DNA from: Blastococcus aggregatus
GTDB lineage: Bacteria > Actinomycetota > Actinomycetes > Mycobacteriales > Geodermatophilaceae
Assembly: GCF_900221005.1 (NCBI RefSeq)
Contig: NZ_OBQI01000005.1
Span: forward strand, 186,001 to 250,000
Direction: 5' to 3'
Length of the DNA stretch: 64,000 bases
The translations under genes and the position numbers were made by a program. Below, piece by piece: positions 42,108 through 52,583 of this stretch; position 1 is the first letter of the stretch; each line of letters begins with the position of its first letter. Below the pieces are notes generated by a model, which saw only the letters and a list, made by a program, of their open reading frames with translations, made no database searches and was not told the DNA's origin.

Positions 42108-42120
42108 GACACGACGTGTC
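42108..42120. promoter_or_regulatory. Perfect palindrome GACACGACGTGTC upstream of dnaE
   Basis: 6-1-6 palindrome 124 bp upstream of the dnaE start and 46 bp from the end of the GNAT gene. It could be an operator; it does not match the actinobacterial LexA box. Confidence 0.3.
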
Positions 42121-42165
42121 TGCTCACATCCGGACCGATCCGTCACATGCGCCCCGGAGGCGCCG

Positions 42166-42609
42166 TCACGTCAGCTCGCGGCGCATGGTGACGTGCGCGA
42201 TCCCCGCCTCCAGGTACTCCTCGCCGACGGCGGTGTAGCCGGCCCGCTCGTAGAAGCCCCGGGCGGGAAGCTGGGCGTGCAGCTCGATCGCGGCCACCCC
42301 GCGCAGCCGTGCCTGCTCGTGCAGCTCGGCCAGCACGGCCGCGCCGAACCCGCGCCCGCGCACCCCCGGGTCGGCGGCCATGCGACCCAGGGACGCCGTC
42401 GTCGAGCCGTCCGCCGGGAGCAGCAGGCGCCCCGTGGCCACCACCCGGCCGGCCTCGTCGCGGGCGTGCACGTGCACCGCGGTCGCGTCCCGGTCGTCCT
42501 GCTCGATCTCCGCCGGAACCCCCTGCTCCTCGACGAAGACGCGGGTGCGCAGGGCGATGATCTCGGGCCAGTCGGCCGGGCCGGCGACGCGGGCGGCGGG
42601 GCCGGTCAC
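42166..42609 (-). CDS. GNAT family N-acetyltransferase (ElaA-like)
   Basis: 147 aa. Seen: IIALRTRVFVEEQGVPAEIEQDDRD, VVATGRLLLPADGSTTASLGRMAADPGVRGRGFGAAVLAELHEQAR (acetyl-CoA pyrophosphate loop RGRGFG), AAIELHAQLPARGFYERAGY. ElaA-like arrangement; acceptor unknown. The GTG overlaps the stop of the CPBP gene as GTGA. Confidence 0.85.
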   Translation of the reverse strand: MTGPAARVAGPADWPEIIALRTRVFVEEQGVPAEIEQDDRDATAVHVHARDEAGRVVATGRLLLPADGSTTASLGRMAADPGVRGRGFGAAVLAELHEQARLRGVAAIELHAQLPARGFYERAGYTAVGEEYLEAGIAHVTMRRELT

Positions 42610-43385
42610 CACGCGGGACGTCCGGCGGGCAGGGCGCGGGTGGGCACGAGGAGGAAGCGTAGGTCGATGGCCGCGTGCAGCAGCACGGGGAGGAGCAGCG
42701 ACCCGGTGTCGAGGTAGAGCGCGGCCATCACGCCCCCGAGCACGCCGGTGAGCACGATGCCGGCGCGGCCCTGGTAGGCGTGCGCCAGCCCGAAGGCGAC
42801 GGCGGCGACCACCACCAGGGCCCACGAGGGCAGGCCGCCCGCGACGGCGGCGACCACGGCGAGGAAGAACCCGCGGTAGAGCCATTCCTCGCAGATGCCG
42901 GCGGTCAGCCCGACCACGGTGAACAGCCGGCGCTCTGCCGCGGTGCGCGGCAGCAGGGCCAGGGTGGCGTGCCCCGGCGGCTCGGCGTGCCGCCCCTCCC
43001 CCGCCCGCGCCGGCGGGGGCACCTCGTTGAGCGCACCTCCCCGGAGCGCCCGGGTGGAGGCCAGGACGAACACCAGCACCAGGACCACCAGCACCAGCAC
43101 CAGCGGCCCGGGCGTCCGCGGCCACGCCAGCCCCACGGCGGCGGCGTCCACCCCCGGGGCCGAGAGCCACACGACCAGCGCGAGCAGCGCCAGCCCCCAC
43201 TCGAGGACCAGCAGCCGGCCGTAGAAGGAGCGCCGGGCGTCCGGATCGGTGCGCAGCCGCCCCTCGAAGCGGCGGTGCAGGACGTGCCCCGCCACCGGCT
43301 CGCCGGCGACCAGGTACACCGCCACGACCACCGCGGCGAACGCGGCCGGGCCGAAGTCCGCGAGGGTCTCGGGGAGCCCGGTCAC
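42606..43385 (-). CDS. CPBP family intramembrane metalloprotease
   Basis: 259-aa polytopic protein. Seen: the glutamate motif ICEEWLYRGFFLAVVA, second motif FGLAHAYQG with His, and third motif LLLPVLLHAAIDL. These are the EExxxR and two His motifs of Abi/CAAX-type proteases. Processing target unknown. A hydrophilic insert lies at about 115-145. It sits in the rluD-CPBP-GNAT run with short spacing. Confidence 0.85.
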   Translation of the reverse strand: MTGLPETLADFGPAAFAAVVVAVYLVAGEPVAGHVLHRRFEGRLRTDPDARRSFYGRLLVLEWGLALLALVVWLSAPGVDAAAVGLAWPRTPGPLVLVLVVLVLVFVLASTRALRGGALNEVPPPARAGEGRHAEPPGHATLALLPRTAAERRLFTVVGLTAGICEEWLYRGFFLAVVAAVAGGLPSWALVVVAAVAFGLAHAYQGRAGIVLTGVLGGVMAALYLDTGSLLLPVLLHAAIDLRFLLVPTRALPAGRPAW

Positions 43386-43406
43386 GGCAGATCCTCGGCG
43401 GCCGGG

Positions 43407-44360
43407 TCAGGCCTCGGCGCGCAGGACGGCCAGCGCGCCGGCGAGGTCGGGCGGGTACTCGCTGGTGAACTCCACCCAGCGCCCGTCGGCCGGGTGCGCG
43501 AAGCCGAGCCGGACGGCGTGCAGCCACTGCCGGCTCACCCCCAGGCGGGCGGCCAGCGTGGGATCGGCGCCGTAGGTCGTGTCGCCGACGCAGGGGTGGC
43601 GCAGGGCGGAGAAGTGCACCCGGATCTGGTGCGTGCGGCCCGTCTCCAGCCGGATGTCGACCAGGCTGGCGGCGGGGAACGCCTCCATGACCTCGTAGTG
43701 GGTCACCGAGGGCCGCCCGCCCTGCACCACCGCGAAGCGCCAGTCGTGCTTCGGATGCCGGTCGATCGGGGCGTCGATGGTGCCCCGCGAGGGATCCGGG
43801 TGCCCCTGCACCAGGGCGTGGTAGCCCTTCTCGACGGTGCGCTCCTTGAAGGCGGCCTTGAGCGCGGTGTAGGTGCGCTCGCTCTTCGCGACCACCATCA
43901 CGCCGGTGGTGGCGGCGTCCAGACGGTGCACGACGCCCTGGCGCTCCGCCGCACCCGAGGTGGAGACCCGGTACCCGGCGGCGGCGAGCCCGCCGATGAC
44001 CGTCGGCCCCTCCCATCCGGGGCTGGGGTGGGCGGCGACGCCGACGGGCTTGTCGACGACGACCAGGTCGTCGTCGTCGTGCAGGATCGTCATCCCCTCG
44101 ACGGGGCGCGGCGCCACCGGCTCGCCCGGAGGGGGCGGGAGCTCGACCTCGAGCCAGCTGCCGCCGCTGAGGCGGTCGCCCTTACCCCGCACCCGGCCGT
44201 CGACCAGGACGTTGCCGGCGTCGGCGACCTCGGCCGCGACGGTGCGGGTGAGCCCGAACAGCCGTGCCAGGGCCTGGTCCACCCGCTGCCCCTCGAGCCC
44301 GTCGGGGACGGGCAGGGCGCGGTGGATCCCGGACGCGGGCAGGCCGGGGGAGCTGGTCAC
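43407..44360 (-). CDS. rluD: 23S rRNA pseudouridine synthase, RluA/RluD family
   Basis: 317 aa. Seen: S4-like N-terminal region [16 protein letters not shown] and [18 protein letters not shown], then the catalytic domain with [16 protein letters not shown], nucleophile in [34 protein letters not shown], and [14 protein letters not shown]. It probably modifies helix 69 of 23S rRNA; exact sites are inferred from the family. The GTG overlaps lspA as GTGA, a conserved lspA-rluD pairing. Confidence 0.93.
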   Translation of the reverse strand: MTSSPGLPASGIHRALPVPDGLEGQRVDQALARLFGLTRTVAAEVADAGNVLVDGRVRGKGDRLSGGSWLEVELPPPPGEPVAPRPVEGMTILHDDDDLVVVDKPVGVAAHPSPGWEGPTVIGGLAAAGYRVSTSGAAERQGVVHRLDAATTGVMVVAKSERTYTALKAAFKERTVEKGYHALVQGHPDPSRGTIDAPIDRHPKHDWRFAVVQGGRPSVTHYEVMEAFPAASLVDIRLETGRTHQIRVHFSALRHPCVGDTTYGADPTLAARLGVSRQWLHAVRLGFAHPADGRWVEFTSEYPPDLAGALAVLRAEA

Positions 44361-44944
44361 TCCCCCATTGTGACGGGACGGCTCCCGCTCCCGGTGGAGC
44401 CCGCCGGCTCGGTACCCGCCCGGGTGCCGTCGAAGTCGATGCCGCGCAGCGCCAGGACCGCCCCGAGGACGCCGCCGCAGACGATCGCGGAGTCGGCGAC
44501 GTTGAAGACCGGCCACACGTCCCCGTCCGGGCCGAACACCGACAGGAAGTCGACGACGCCGCCGCGCAGGAAGCCCGGGTCGCGGAAGATCCGGTCGATG
44601 AGGTTGCCGACGGCGCCGCCCAGCACCAGGCCCAGCGTGACCGCCCAGCCCGTGGAGAACAGCCGTCGCGCCGTCCGCACGATGACGACGACGACGGCCG
44701 CGGCCACCAGGCTGAACACCACGGTGAAGCCCTCGGCGAAGGAGAACGCCGCGCCCGTGTTGCGCAGGTGGGTCAGGTACAGCGCCCCACCGAGGACCCG
44801 GATGTCCTCACCCGGCTCGATCGTGGCGACGACGACGAGCTTGGTGACCAGGTCGAGCAGGAACACGCCCGCGGCGAGGAGCAGCAGCAACCGCATGCGC
44901 GGCCTGGCCGCCGGTACGCCGACGGGGTCGGGCTGCTCGGTCAC
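44357..44944 (-). CDS. lspA: Lipoprotein signal peptidase (signal peptidase II)
   Basis: 195-aa aspartic membrane protease cleaving lipid-modified prolipoproteins made by Lgt. Four helices. Catalytic aspartates D117 in [12 protein letters not shown] and D151 in [23 protein letters not shown] also conserved. A C-terminal hydrophilic tail of about 30 residues follows. Leaderless start GTG at 44944 with TATCGT 7 nt upstream. Confidence 0.95.
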   Translation of the reverse strand: MTEQPDPVGVPAARPRMRLLLLLAAGVFLLDLVTKLVVVATIEPGEDIRVLGGALYLTHLRNTGAAFSFAEGFTVVFSLVAAAVVVVIVRTARRLFSTGWAVTLGLVLGGAVGNLIDRIFRDPGFLRGGVVDFLSVFGPDGDVWPVFNVADSAIVCGGVLGAVLALRGIDFDGTRAGTEPAGSTGSGSRPVTMGE

Positions 44945-44951
44945 GCCGACG

Positions 44952-44957
44952 ACGATA
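44952..44957 (-). promoter_or_regulatory. -10 box TATCGT of lspA
   Basis: TANNNT box 7 nt before the GTG at 44944. Confidence 0.6.
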
Positions 44958-44996
44958 GCCGTGCCGCCGGCCCGAGCCCCGACCCCGCGCGGGCGG

Positions 44997-46277
<1,281 letters not shown>

Positions 46278-46341
46278 CAGAGCTCGTCCCCTCGGTGGGA
46301 TGCGGGTCGTGAGATCGGGAACTGGTGCGCGGTCACGGCCA

Positions 46342-47175
46342 TCAGCCCTTCACCGCGCCGTTGGTGAGGCCGGCGACGATGCGCCGCTGGAACAGCAGGA
46401 CCAGGACGACGACCGGGATCGTGACGATCACGGCGGCCGCCGAGATGGCGCCGGTCGGCTCCTCGAACTGCGAGGCACCGGTGAACAGACCCAGCGCCGC
46501 CGGGACCGGCCGCGCCGCCTCGGTGGAGGTCAGCGAGATGCCGTAGATGAAGTCGTTCCAGGCGATGAAGAAGGCGATGATCGCGGTGGTGAACACGCCG
46601 GGTGCGGCGAGCGGGACGATCACCTTGCGGAACGCCTGCCACGTGGTCGCACCGTCGACCTGGGCTGCCTGCTCCATCTCCCAGGGGATCTCCCGGAAGA
46701 ACGCCGACATGGTCCAGATCGAGATCGGGAGCGTCAGCGAGAGGTAGGGGATGATCAGGCCCGGCCAGGTGTCGTAGAGACCGATGTTGCGCCACAGGTT
46801 GAACAGCGGCGTGACGATCGAGATGACCGGGAAGATCGCCACGACCAGCGCCGTGGACAGGATCAGCGTCTTGCCCGGGAAGTCCAGCCGGGCGATCGCG
46901 TAGGCCGCGAACATCGCGAGCAGGCAGGAGATCGCCGTGGCGATCAGGCAGATGCCGAAGGAGTTCCTGAGCGCCGGCAGGAACAGGTCGCTGGCGCTGC
47001 CGGTGAAGATCAACTCGTAGTTCTCCCAGCTGAGCGCGCTCGGGAAGAAGCTCTGGTTGGACAGGTCGCTCGGCGCCTTGAACGACAGCGAGACGATCCA
47101 GGCGATCGGGAACAGGCAGTAGAAGATGATGACTGCGGCGGCAACGCCCCACAGGACTTTCTTCCTCGTGGACAT
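46342..47175 (-). CDS. sugB: Sugar ABC transporter permease, SugB type
   Basis: 277 aa, six helices. Seen: the ATPase-docking EAA loop EQAAQVDGATTWQAFRKVIVPLAAPG; N-terminal KKVLWGVAAAVIIFYCLFPIAWIVSLSFK. MalG-like. Three bp after the SugA stop. Confidence 0.88.
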   Translation of the reverse strand: MSTRKKVLWGVAAAVIIFYCLFPIAWIVSLSFKAPSDLSNQSFFPSALSWENYELIFTGSASDLFLPALRNSFGICLIATAISCLLAMFAAYAIARLDFPGKTLILSTALVVAIFPVISIVTPLFNLWRNIGLYDTWPGLIIPYLSLTLPISIWTMSAFFREIPWEMEQAAQVDGATTWQAFRKVIVPLAAPGVFTTAIIAFFIAWNDFIYGISLTSTEAARPVPAALGLFTGASQFEEPTGAISAAAVIVTIPVVVLVLLFQRRIVAGLTNGAVKG

Positions 47176-47178
47176 GGG

Positions 47179-48138
47179 TCACTCCCCCCGCGCCTGGGCC
47201 AGGTCGACCTTGAAGAGCTTGATGAAGACGAACGCGATCAGCACCACGGCGAGGAACAGCAGCACCGACACCGCCGAGCCGAGCCCGATCTCCAGCCGCG
47301 CGATCGTCTGCCGGTAGGCCAGGAAGGACACCGACTCGGTGCCGTTGGCGCCGTTGGTCATGATGAAGATGCTGTCGAAGACGCGGAATGCGTCCAGCGT
47401 GCGGAACAGCAGGGCGACCATGATCGCCGCCTTCATGTTGGGGATCGTCACCCGCCACAGCCGCTGCCACCGTGTCGCGCCGTCGACCTTCGCCGCCTCC
47501 TGCAGCACCTCGGGGACCTGGGCCAGGCCCGCGAGCAACAGCAGCGAGATGAACGGGGTGGTCTTCCAGATCTCGGCCAGGCAGATGACCAGGAGCGCGG
47601 TCCAGCGGTCACCGAACCAGTCGGTGTCCGCAGCGACCCCCGGTATCCAGGCGAACGAGCTGTTCACGAACCCGGAGTTGATGTCGAAGGCGAACTGCCA
47701 GGCGAACGCCGACACCACGGTGATGACCGCGTACGGAATGAGGATCACCGCCCGCAGCACCGGCCGCAGCGCCCGCAGCGCCTTGACCATCACCAGGGCC
47801 AGCCCGAACCCGAGCACCAGCTCCACCGCCACCGTGACGGCGGTGATGAATGCGGTCACGCCGATGGACTGCCACCACAGGGTGTCGGTGAGGATGACCC
47901 AGTAGTTGTTGAGGCCGGTGAACGATCGGTTGTCCGGGTCGGTGAGCCGGTAGTCGAACAGCGACTCGTAGGTCGCCTGCGCGATGGGGTAGGCCGTCAC
48001 CAGCAGCATGACCGCGAACGCCGGCCCGGCGAGCAGCCAGCCGAGCTTCCGCTCGCTGCGGGCGCGGTCGCTGATCCCGCCCTTCGGGGCGGAGACCGGT
48101 TCGGTCTTCTTCGTCGGGGGGAGCGTCGTGGTGCTCAC
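47179..48138 (-). CDS. sugA: Sugar ABC transporter permease, SugA type
   Basis: 319 aa, six helices. Seen: LAGPAFAVMLLVTAYPIAQATYESLFDYRL at the N terminus and EAA loop LQEAAKVDGATRWQRLWRVTIPNMKAA. MalF-like but without the large periplasmic insert. The GTG start overlaps the lpqY stop. Confidence 0.88.
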   Translation of the reverse strand: MSTTTLPPTKKTEPVSAPKGGISDRARSERKLGWLLAGPAFAVMLLVTAYPIAQATYESLFDYRLTDPDNRSFTGLNNYWVILTDTLWWQSIGVTAFITAVTVAVELVLGFGLALVMVKALRALRPVLRAVILIPYAVITVVSAFAWQFAFDINSGFVNSSFAWIPGVAADTDWFGDRWTALLVICLAEIWKTTPFISLLLLAGLAQVPEVLQEAAKVDGATRWQRLWRVTIPNMKAAIMVALLFRTLDAFRVFDSIFIMTNGANGTESVSFLAYRQTIARLEIGLGSAVSVLLFLAVVLIAFVFIKLFKVDLAQARGE

Positions 48139-49496
48139 AGCAGGTCCTCCTTCTCCAGGACCGCGTCGATGAGCTCGGTGGCTGCCTCACCCGTGCTGCC
48201 GGGCGTGACGCCCGACGGCGGGTGGTAGCTGCGCTGGATGCCGACCGAGATCTCGTTGTAGTACGGCGTCTGCGGACGGGGCGCCGCGATGTCCAGGGAG
48301 TCCCGGATGACCGGGGCCATCGGGAAGGCCTCCAGCACCTCCTCGTCGTCGTAGACCGCCTCGGAGGAGGCCGGGTTGCCGTTGGTCACGAAGTACTCGG
48401 CCTGGTTCTCGTCGGAGGTGATGCACTCCGCTGCCTCGTAGGCCAGTTCGGGGCTCTGGCTGAACGCCCCGACGCCGAGGTTGATGCCGCCGTAGGGGGG
48501 TGCGGCCTCGGTGTCCTCGTCGACCCTCGGGTAGATCGTGGCCGCGTAGTCGTCCGGGACCGAGGGGTCGAGGGTGCCTGCCTCGGCGGCACCGAGCGCC
48601 CGCGGGTAGACGAAGGGGTAGTTGACCTGGAAGCCGCCGTCGTCGCTCTCGAAGCCGGTCGCGGTGGAGTCCTCGGTCGAGGTCGAGAACGCCGCGCCTG
48701 CGGCGTCGGACTCGGCCACCATCTGCATGACCTCCGTGGCCCGCGTCGCGGCCTCCGAGGTGAGTCCGAGCTCGATCTGGGCGGGGTCCTCGGGCGAGGG
48801 ATCGGTGATGATCTCGCCTCCCGCGGACTCGATGAGGGCGTTGAACCAGACGGTGAGGGACTCGGCGCGGGTGCCCTGGGCGCCGACGAGCTTGCCCTGG
48901 CCCTCCGCCGCCTCGACGATCTGGTCCCAGGTGACCGGCTGCGTCATGTCCAGCCCCGCGGCCTCGGCCACGGACTTCCGGTACCAGAGCAGCTGGGTGT
49001 TCGCCCAGAACGGGACGGCGACCAGTTCGTCGTCCCACGTCGACCCCTCGACGGCGCTCTGCACGACCCCTTCGGTCACCCGCTCCGCGACGTCGTCGGG
49101 CACCGGGGCCAGGAAGCCGGCTTGCGCGAACTCCGGGATGAACGGCGGGTCGAGGCTCATCAGGTCGATCGAGTCGTCGTTGGCGGCCAGCCGCCGGATG
49201 AGCTGCTCGCGCTGGGAGGCGGCATCGCGAGGGAGCAGCGCCGTCTCGATGGTGTAGCGGCCACCGGCCTCCTCGGTGCACCGGGCGGCGATCTCCGCCT
49301 GGCCCCCGGCATCCGGGTTGATGTACCAGGTCAACGTCGAGGCGCCGCCGCTGTCACCATCGCAGGCGGCGAGCGTGCCGGCCGTGACCAGGAGGGCTGC
49401 GGCGCCGGCGAGCCTCCGTCGGGGCTGCCGGCTCCTCCGTCGGAGCGGCGCCGGGGCGCGCCCCCGGGATCGGGAACGGCCTGGAGCGTTCGGCAT
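48135..49496 (-). CDS. lpqY: Trehalose-type substrate-binding lipoprotein (LpqY-like)
   Basis: 453 aa. Basic N terminus, signal helix and lipobox LAAC with lipidated Cys45. From memory the mature part follows mycobacterial LpqY closely: ARCTEEAGGRYTIE, LPRDAASQREQLIRRLAANDDSIDLMSLD, and ANTQLLWYRKSVAE are near counterparts. Family role: captures trehalose (or a related disaccharide) outside the membrane for SugABC. First gene of lpqY-sugA-sugB-sugC. A sigma70-like promoter lies upstream. Other sugars cannot be excluded. Confidence 0.8.
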   Translation of the reverse strand: MPNAPGRSRSRGRAPAPLRRRSRQPRRRLAGAAALLVTAGTLAACDGDSGGASTLTWYINPDAGGQAEIAARCTEEAGGRYTIETALLPRDAASQREQLIRRLAANDDSIDLMSLDPPFIPEFAQAGFLAPVPDDVAERVTEGVVQSAVEGSTWDDELVAVPFWANTQLLWYRKSVAEAAGLDMTQPVTWDQIVEAAEGQGKLVGAQGTRAESLTVWFNALIESAGGEIITDPSPEDPAQIELGLTSEAATRATEVMQMVAESDAAGAAFSTSTEDSTATGFESDDGGFQVNYPFVYPRALGAAEAGTLDPSVPDDYAATIYPRVDEDTEAAPPYGGINLGVGAFSQSPELAYEAAECITSDENQAEYFVTNGNPASSEAVYDDEEVLEAFPMAPVIRDSLDIAAPRPQTPYYNEISVGIQRSYHPPSGVTPGSTGEAATELIDAVLEKEDLL

Positions 49497-49547
49497 CGGT
49501 CATCGCCTCCGTTGGCGCCTCACGAGCTGATCAAGAGCAGTGCTGGG

Positions 49548-49576
49548 AGCGTGGTGCAGGCCACTTTCGCTGTCAA
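49548..49576 (-). promoter_or_regulatory. Putative promoter of lpqY-sugABC
   Basis: On the minus strand TTGACA (49571-49576), 17-bp spacer, CACGCT (49548-49553). Just upstream is an inverted repeat GTCAC-N6-GTGAC (49585-49600) that might bind a regulator. Confidence 0.5.
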
Positions 49577-49651
49577 TTCGAACCGTCACCGTCTCGTGAC
49601 CTGCTCCCCCGCGACGCCCTCATCAGCCCCGATGCCCCCGCGGATCCCGGC

Positions 49652-50890
49652 TCAGCGGCCGGTCGCGCGCTCGGCGATGACCGAGGGGGTGGTGACCTCC
49701 GCGGGCGTGCGCGGGAGGACGTTCGCCACGTAGGAGCGCACCGCCTCCGCCGTCCCGACGTCGCGGCCGGCCTGCTCCGAGAGCAGCCAGCGATGGGTGA
49801 GCACCTCGTGGAAGATCTCGGCCGGCGCCAGCCGGCCGGCCAGTTCCGGCGGGATGGCGGCCATCACGGTCTGGTAGACCTCGGCCAGCCAGCGGTGCGC
49901 CGCGACCGGCTCGGGCACCGGTCCCCCGGTGCGCTGCTCGAGCCAGGCCCGGTAGGCCCGGACGTCGTTGAGCAGCCGCTGTGCCTGCCGCTCCTGGACC
50001 TCCATGCCGGTCAGCCGGAAGAGTTCCCTCCGGTTGTGCCCGGGCTCGGATACCCGCGTCTCCACCCGCAGCCGGGAACCCTCGGGAGACGTCACGATCT
50101 CGATCTCACCGACGTCGAAGCCGAGCTCGTTGAGCCGCCGGAGCCGCTCCGCGACGCGGTACTGCTGCTCCTCCGGGGAGAAGGTCTCCTCCCGGGTGAC
50201 CTCGTCCCAGAGGGAGGCGTAGCGCAGCGGCAGGCTGTCGGCGACCTCGATCGGGTCGATGTCGTCGGGCAGCAGACCGCCGAACCGGAGGTCGAGCAGC
50301 TCGGCACCGACGCGCTCCCGGGCCAGGTCGACGTCGTGGTTGCGCTGCCCCGGCGTCAGGCTCGGGTAGCGCTCCACGGTCTCGGCATCGACGAGGTAGG
50401 CGGCCAGCGTGCCGGCGTCCAGCCGGAACAGCGTGTTGGACAGCGAGCAGTCGCCCCAGAACACCCCCGCGAGGTGCAGCCGCACGAGCAGCACGACCAT
50501 CGTGTCGAGCAGCTGCTCGGCGGAGTGGTCACCCGGCGGGCGCGAGAACAGCCAGCGGTAGGACATCGAGTACTCGAGGTACCGGGTCACCAGGATCGCC
50601 TGCTGGTCGCCGGGACGATCCACGCAGATGCCCAGCACGCTCACCGACGGGAGCCCCTCCTCCTCGAACCGGGCCAGCAGCGCGTACTCGTGCCGCGCCA
50701 GCCGTTCGGCGATCTCCTTGAGCGCGTAGACGTGCCCGCCCGCGGCCACGAACCGGACGACGTGCCGGGAGATGCCGCGCTGGGGCACCTCGAGCAGGAG
50801 CCGGTCGTCCCACTCCTCGAGCGGTCGGTCCCAGGGCAGGCTCAGCAGCTCGGCCGCCTCGTTGGCCGGGGGCCGGAAGAGGAAGCGCAT
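49652..50890 (-). CDS. DUF4032 protein with kinase-like catalytic loop
   Basis: 412 aa. The N-terminal half resembles lipopolysaccharide-kinase/aminoglycoside-phosphotransferase folds: YALKEIAERLARHEYALL (possible ATP Lys and helix-C Glu), then LHLAGVFWGDCSLSNTLFR like the kinase HxDxxxxN loop with Trp-Gly before Asp, and YLVDAETVERYP in place of DFG. The C-terminal half (about 230-390) fits DUF4032, seen in actinobacteria. Substrate unknown. ATG at 50890 begins RFLFRPP; a TTG further upstream is less likely. It is the gene before lpqY on the same strand but separated by a promoter. Confidence 0.7.
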   Translation of the reverse strand: MRFLFRPPANEAAELLSLPWDRPLEEWDDRLLLEVPQRGISRHVVRFVAAGGHVYALKEIAERLARHEYALLARFEEEGLPSVSVLGICVDRPGDQQAILVTRYLEYSMSYRWLFSRPPGDHSAEQLLDTMVVLLVRLHLAGVFWGDCSLSNTLFRLDAGTLAAYLVDAETVERYPSLTPGQRNHDVDLARERVGAELLDLRFGGLLPDDIDPIEVADSLPLRYASLWDEVTREETFSPEEQQYRVAERLRRLNELGFDVGEIEIVTSPEGSRLRVETRVSEPGHNRRELFRLTGMEVQERQAQRLLNDVRAYRAWLEQRTGGPVPEPVAAHRWLAEVYQTVMAAIPPELAGRLAPAEIFHEVLTHRWLLSEQAGRDVGTAEAVRSYVANVLPRTPAEVTTPSVIAERATGR

Positions 50891-50919
50891 GGCGAACTCC
50901 GTCGGTCGCAGCAAGCGTC

Positions 50920-50943
50920 GGGCGCCGTGCCCGCACGGCGCCC
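50920..50943 (-). terminator. Terminator hairpin after the antiporter
   Basis: Perfect 11-bp inverted repeat GGGCGCCGTGC / GCACGGCGCCC with 2 nt between, 53 bp after the antiporter stop and 30 bp before the DUF4032 start. Confidence 0.7.
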
Positions 50944-50995
50944 CGGGACGTCACCCTCCCACGGCACGCCGGGTGCCCGCAGCGCCGCGGGATCC

Positions 50996-52507
50996 TCAGT
51001 CGACGCCGGTCGGCGCGCCGTTCTCGCCCCGCCAGGACGCCAGCCGACCCGCCCGGCTGACCGCCCGCAGCCGCCGCTCGGCCTCCCGCCGGGAGCGTCG
51101 CGCGGAGACGATGAGCGCCTGGTCGCCGCGCATCAGGCGGGTCTCCTCGTCGGGCACGAACGGCCGGCCGTCCCGGACGATGAGCACCACGGCGGCGTCC
51201 TCCGGCAGCCGGAGCTCGGGCAGGTAGACACCGTGCAACCGGGAGCCCTCCTGGACGGTGAGCTGCAGCAGGTCGGCGTCGAGCTCGTCCAGCGGGGCGG
51301 ACTCGACGTCGACGTCGCGCGGGATGGCCGGCGCCGCGATCCCCAGCCGGCGCGTCACGAGCGGCAGCAGCCCGCCCTGCACGACGGTGAACACGACCAC
51401 GAGGACGAAGACGGTGTCGAAGATCATCGCCGCGTCGGGCACGTCCGCGGTCAGCGGGAAGGTGGCGATCACGATGGGCACGGCCCCGCGCAGCCCGGCC
51501 CACGAGACGAACGCCTGGTGCCTCAGCGGCCAGCGGAACCACACGAGGCTGGCGAAGACCGACAGCGGCCGGGCCACGAGCAGCAGCGCAGCCCCGACCA
51601 GCAGCGCCGGGAGCAGGGCGTCGGGCAGCCGGCTCGGCGACACGAGCAGCCCCAGCAGCACGAACAGGCCGATCTGGGCCAGCGACGCCGTCCCCTCGGC
51701 GAAGCCGATGCTGGCCGACCGGTGCGGCATGCGGACGTTGCCCAGGACGACGCCGCACAGGTAGACCGCCACGATCCCCGACGTGTGCGCGAGCGTGGCC
51801 GCGGAGTAGGCGAGGACGCAGATGGCCAGCGTGGCGAGCGGGTAGAGCCCGGCCACCGGGAGCGCGACCCGCCGCAGCAGCCAGGCACCCCCGAAACCGA
51901 CGGCCAGGCCGACCAGCGCACCGCCGGTCAGCTCGAGGGCCACCTCGCCCAGGACGACGTACCAGGCGTGCGTCTCACCGCCGTTGAGCTGGGAGACCAG
52001 CGCAGCGGCCAGCAGGATGACCGGTGCGTCGTTGAGCCCGCTCTCCGCCTCGACGGCGGCGACCAGCCGGCGCGGCAGCGGCAGCCGGCGCAGCACCGCG
52101 AAGACCGCGGCGGCGTCGGTGGACCCGATGACGGCCGCGAGCAGCAGCGCGAAGCCCCACTCCACGTCCAGCAGCCAGACGGCGAACGAGGCGGTCACGA
52201 CGACGCTGACGGCGACCCCGACGGTGGCGAGGGTGACCCCGGGCCCGAGCGCGCGGCGCAGGTCGTCCCACCGGGTGGTCAGCCCACCCTCGGCCAGGAT
52301 GATCACCAGTGCCGCGATGCTCAGGTTCGCGGCCAGGTCGAAGTCCTCGAACTCGATGCCCAGGCCGCTCTCCCCCAGCCCCACGCCGAGGGCGAGGTAG
52401 AGCAGCAGGCTGGGCATGCCGAGCCGGTCGGCCAGGCGCAGGGCGATCGCGGCCACGAGCACCACGACGGCGCCGATGCCCAGCGCCAGCGTCACCGTCG
52501 TGCTCAC
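50996..52507 (-). CDS. Cation/proton antiporter, CPA1/NhaP2 type with RCK-C domain
   Basis: 503 aa. About 12 hydrophobic helices with GSTDAAAVFAVLRRL and ESGLNDAPVILLAAALV (ion-binding Asp of CPA1 transporters). The C-terminal cytoplasmic domain (about 400-485) ends as TrkA-C/RCK_C: GSRLHGVYLPELRLPEDAAVVLIVRDGRPFVPDEETRLMRGDQALIV. NhaP2-type members exchange K or Na for protons and are gated by ligands. Start GTG at 52507, divergent from ileS with a 76-bp gap. Confidence 0.88.
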   Translation of the reverse strand: MSTTVTLALGIGAVVVLVAAIALRLADRLGMPSLLLYLALGVGLGESGLGIEFEDFDLAANLSIAALVIILAEGGLTTRWDDLRRALGPGVTLATVGVAVSVVVTASFAVWLLDVEWGFALLLAAVIGSTDAAAVFAVLRRLPLPRRLVAAVEAESGLNDAPVILLAAALVSQLNGGETHAWYVVLGEVALELTGGALVGLAVGFGGAWLLRRVALPVAGLYPLATLAICVLAYSAATLAHTSGIVAVYLCGVVLGNVRMPHRSASIGFAEGTASLAQIGLFVLLGLLVSPSRLPDALLPALLVGAALLLVARPLSVFASLVWFRWPLRHQAFVSWAGLRGAVPIVIATFPLTADVPDAAMIFDTVFVLVVVFTVVQGGLLPLVTRRLGIAAPAIPRDVDVESAPLDELDADLLQLTVQEGSRLHGVYLPELRLPEDAAVVLIVRDGRPFVPDEETRLMRGDQALIVSARRSRREAERRLRAVSRAGRLASWRGENGAPTGVD

Positions 52508-52583
52508 CGGCCGCCGTCCCCCATGGCAGCAGTCTCCCGGACGCCCCGCGGAACCGGTTTGCCGCCTCGGGGAGAATGGGCGC

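Noticed and set aside
38373..42191. 1272-codon plus-strand frame opposite dnaE
   Set aside because: Mirror of dnaE codon bias; no recognisable protein.
52508..52583. T-box leader for ileS
   Set aside because: Common for actinobacterial ileS, but only 76 bp separate the divergent genes and no T-box sequence is present.
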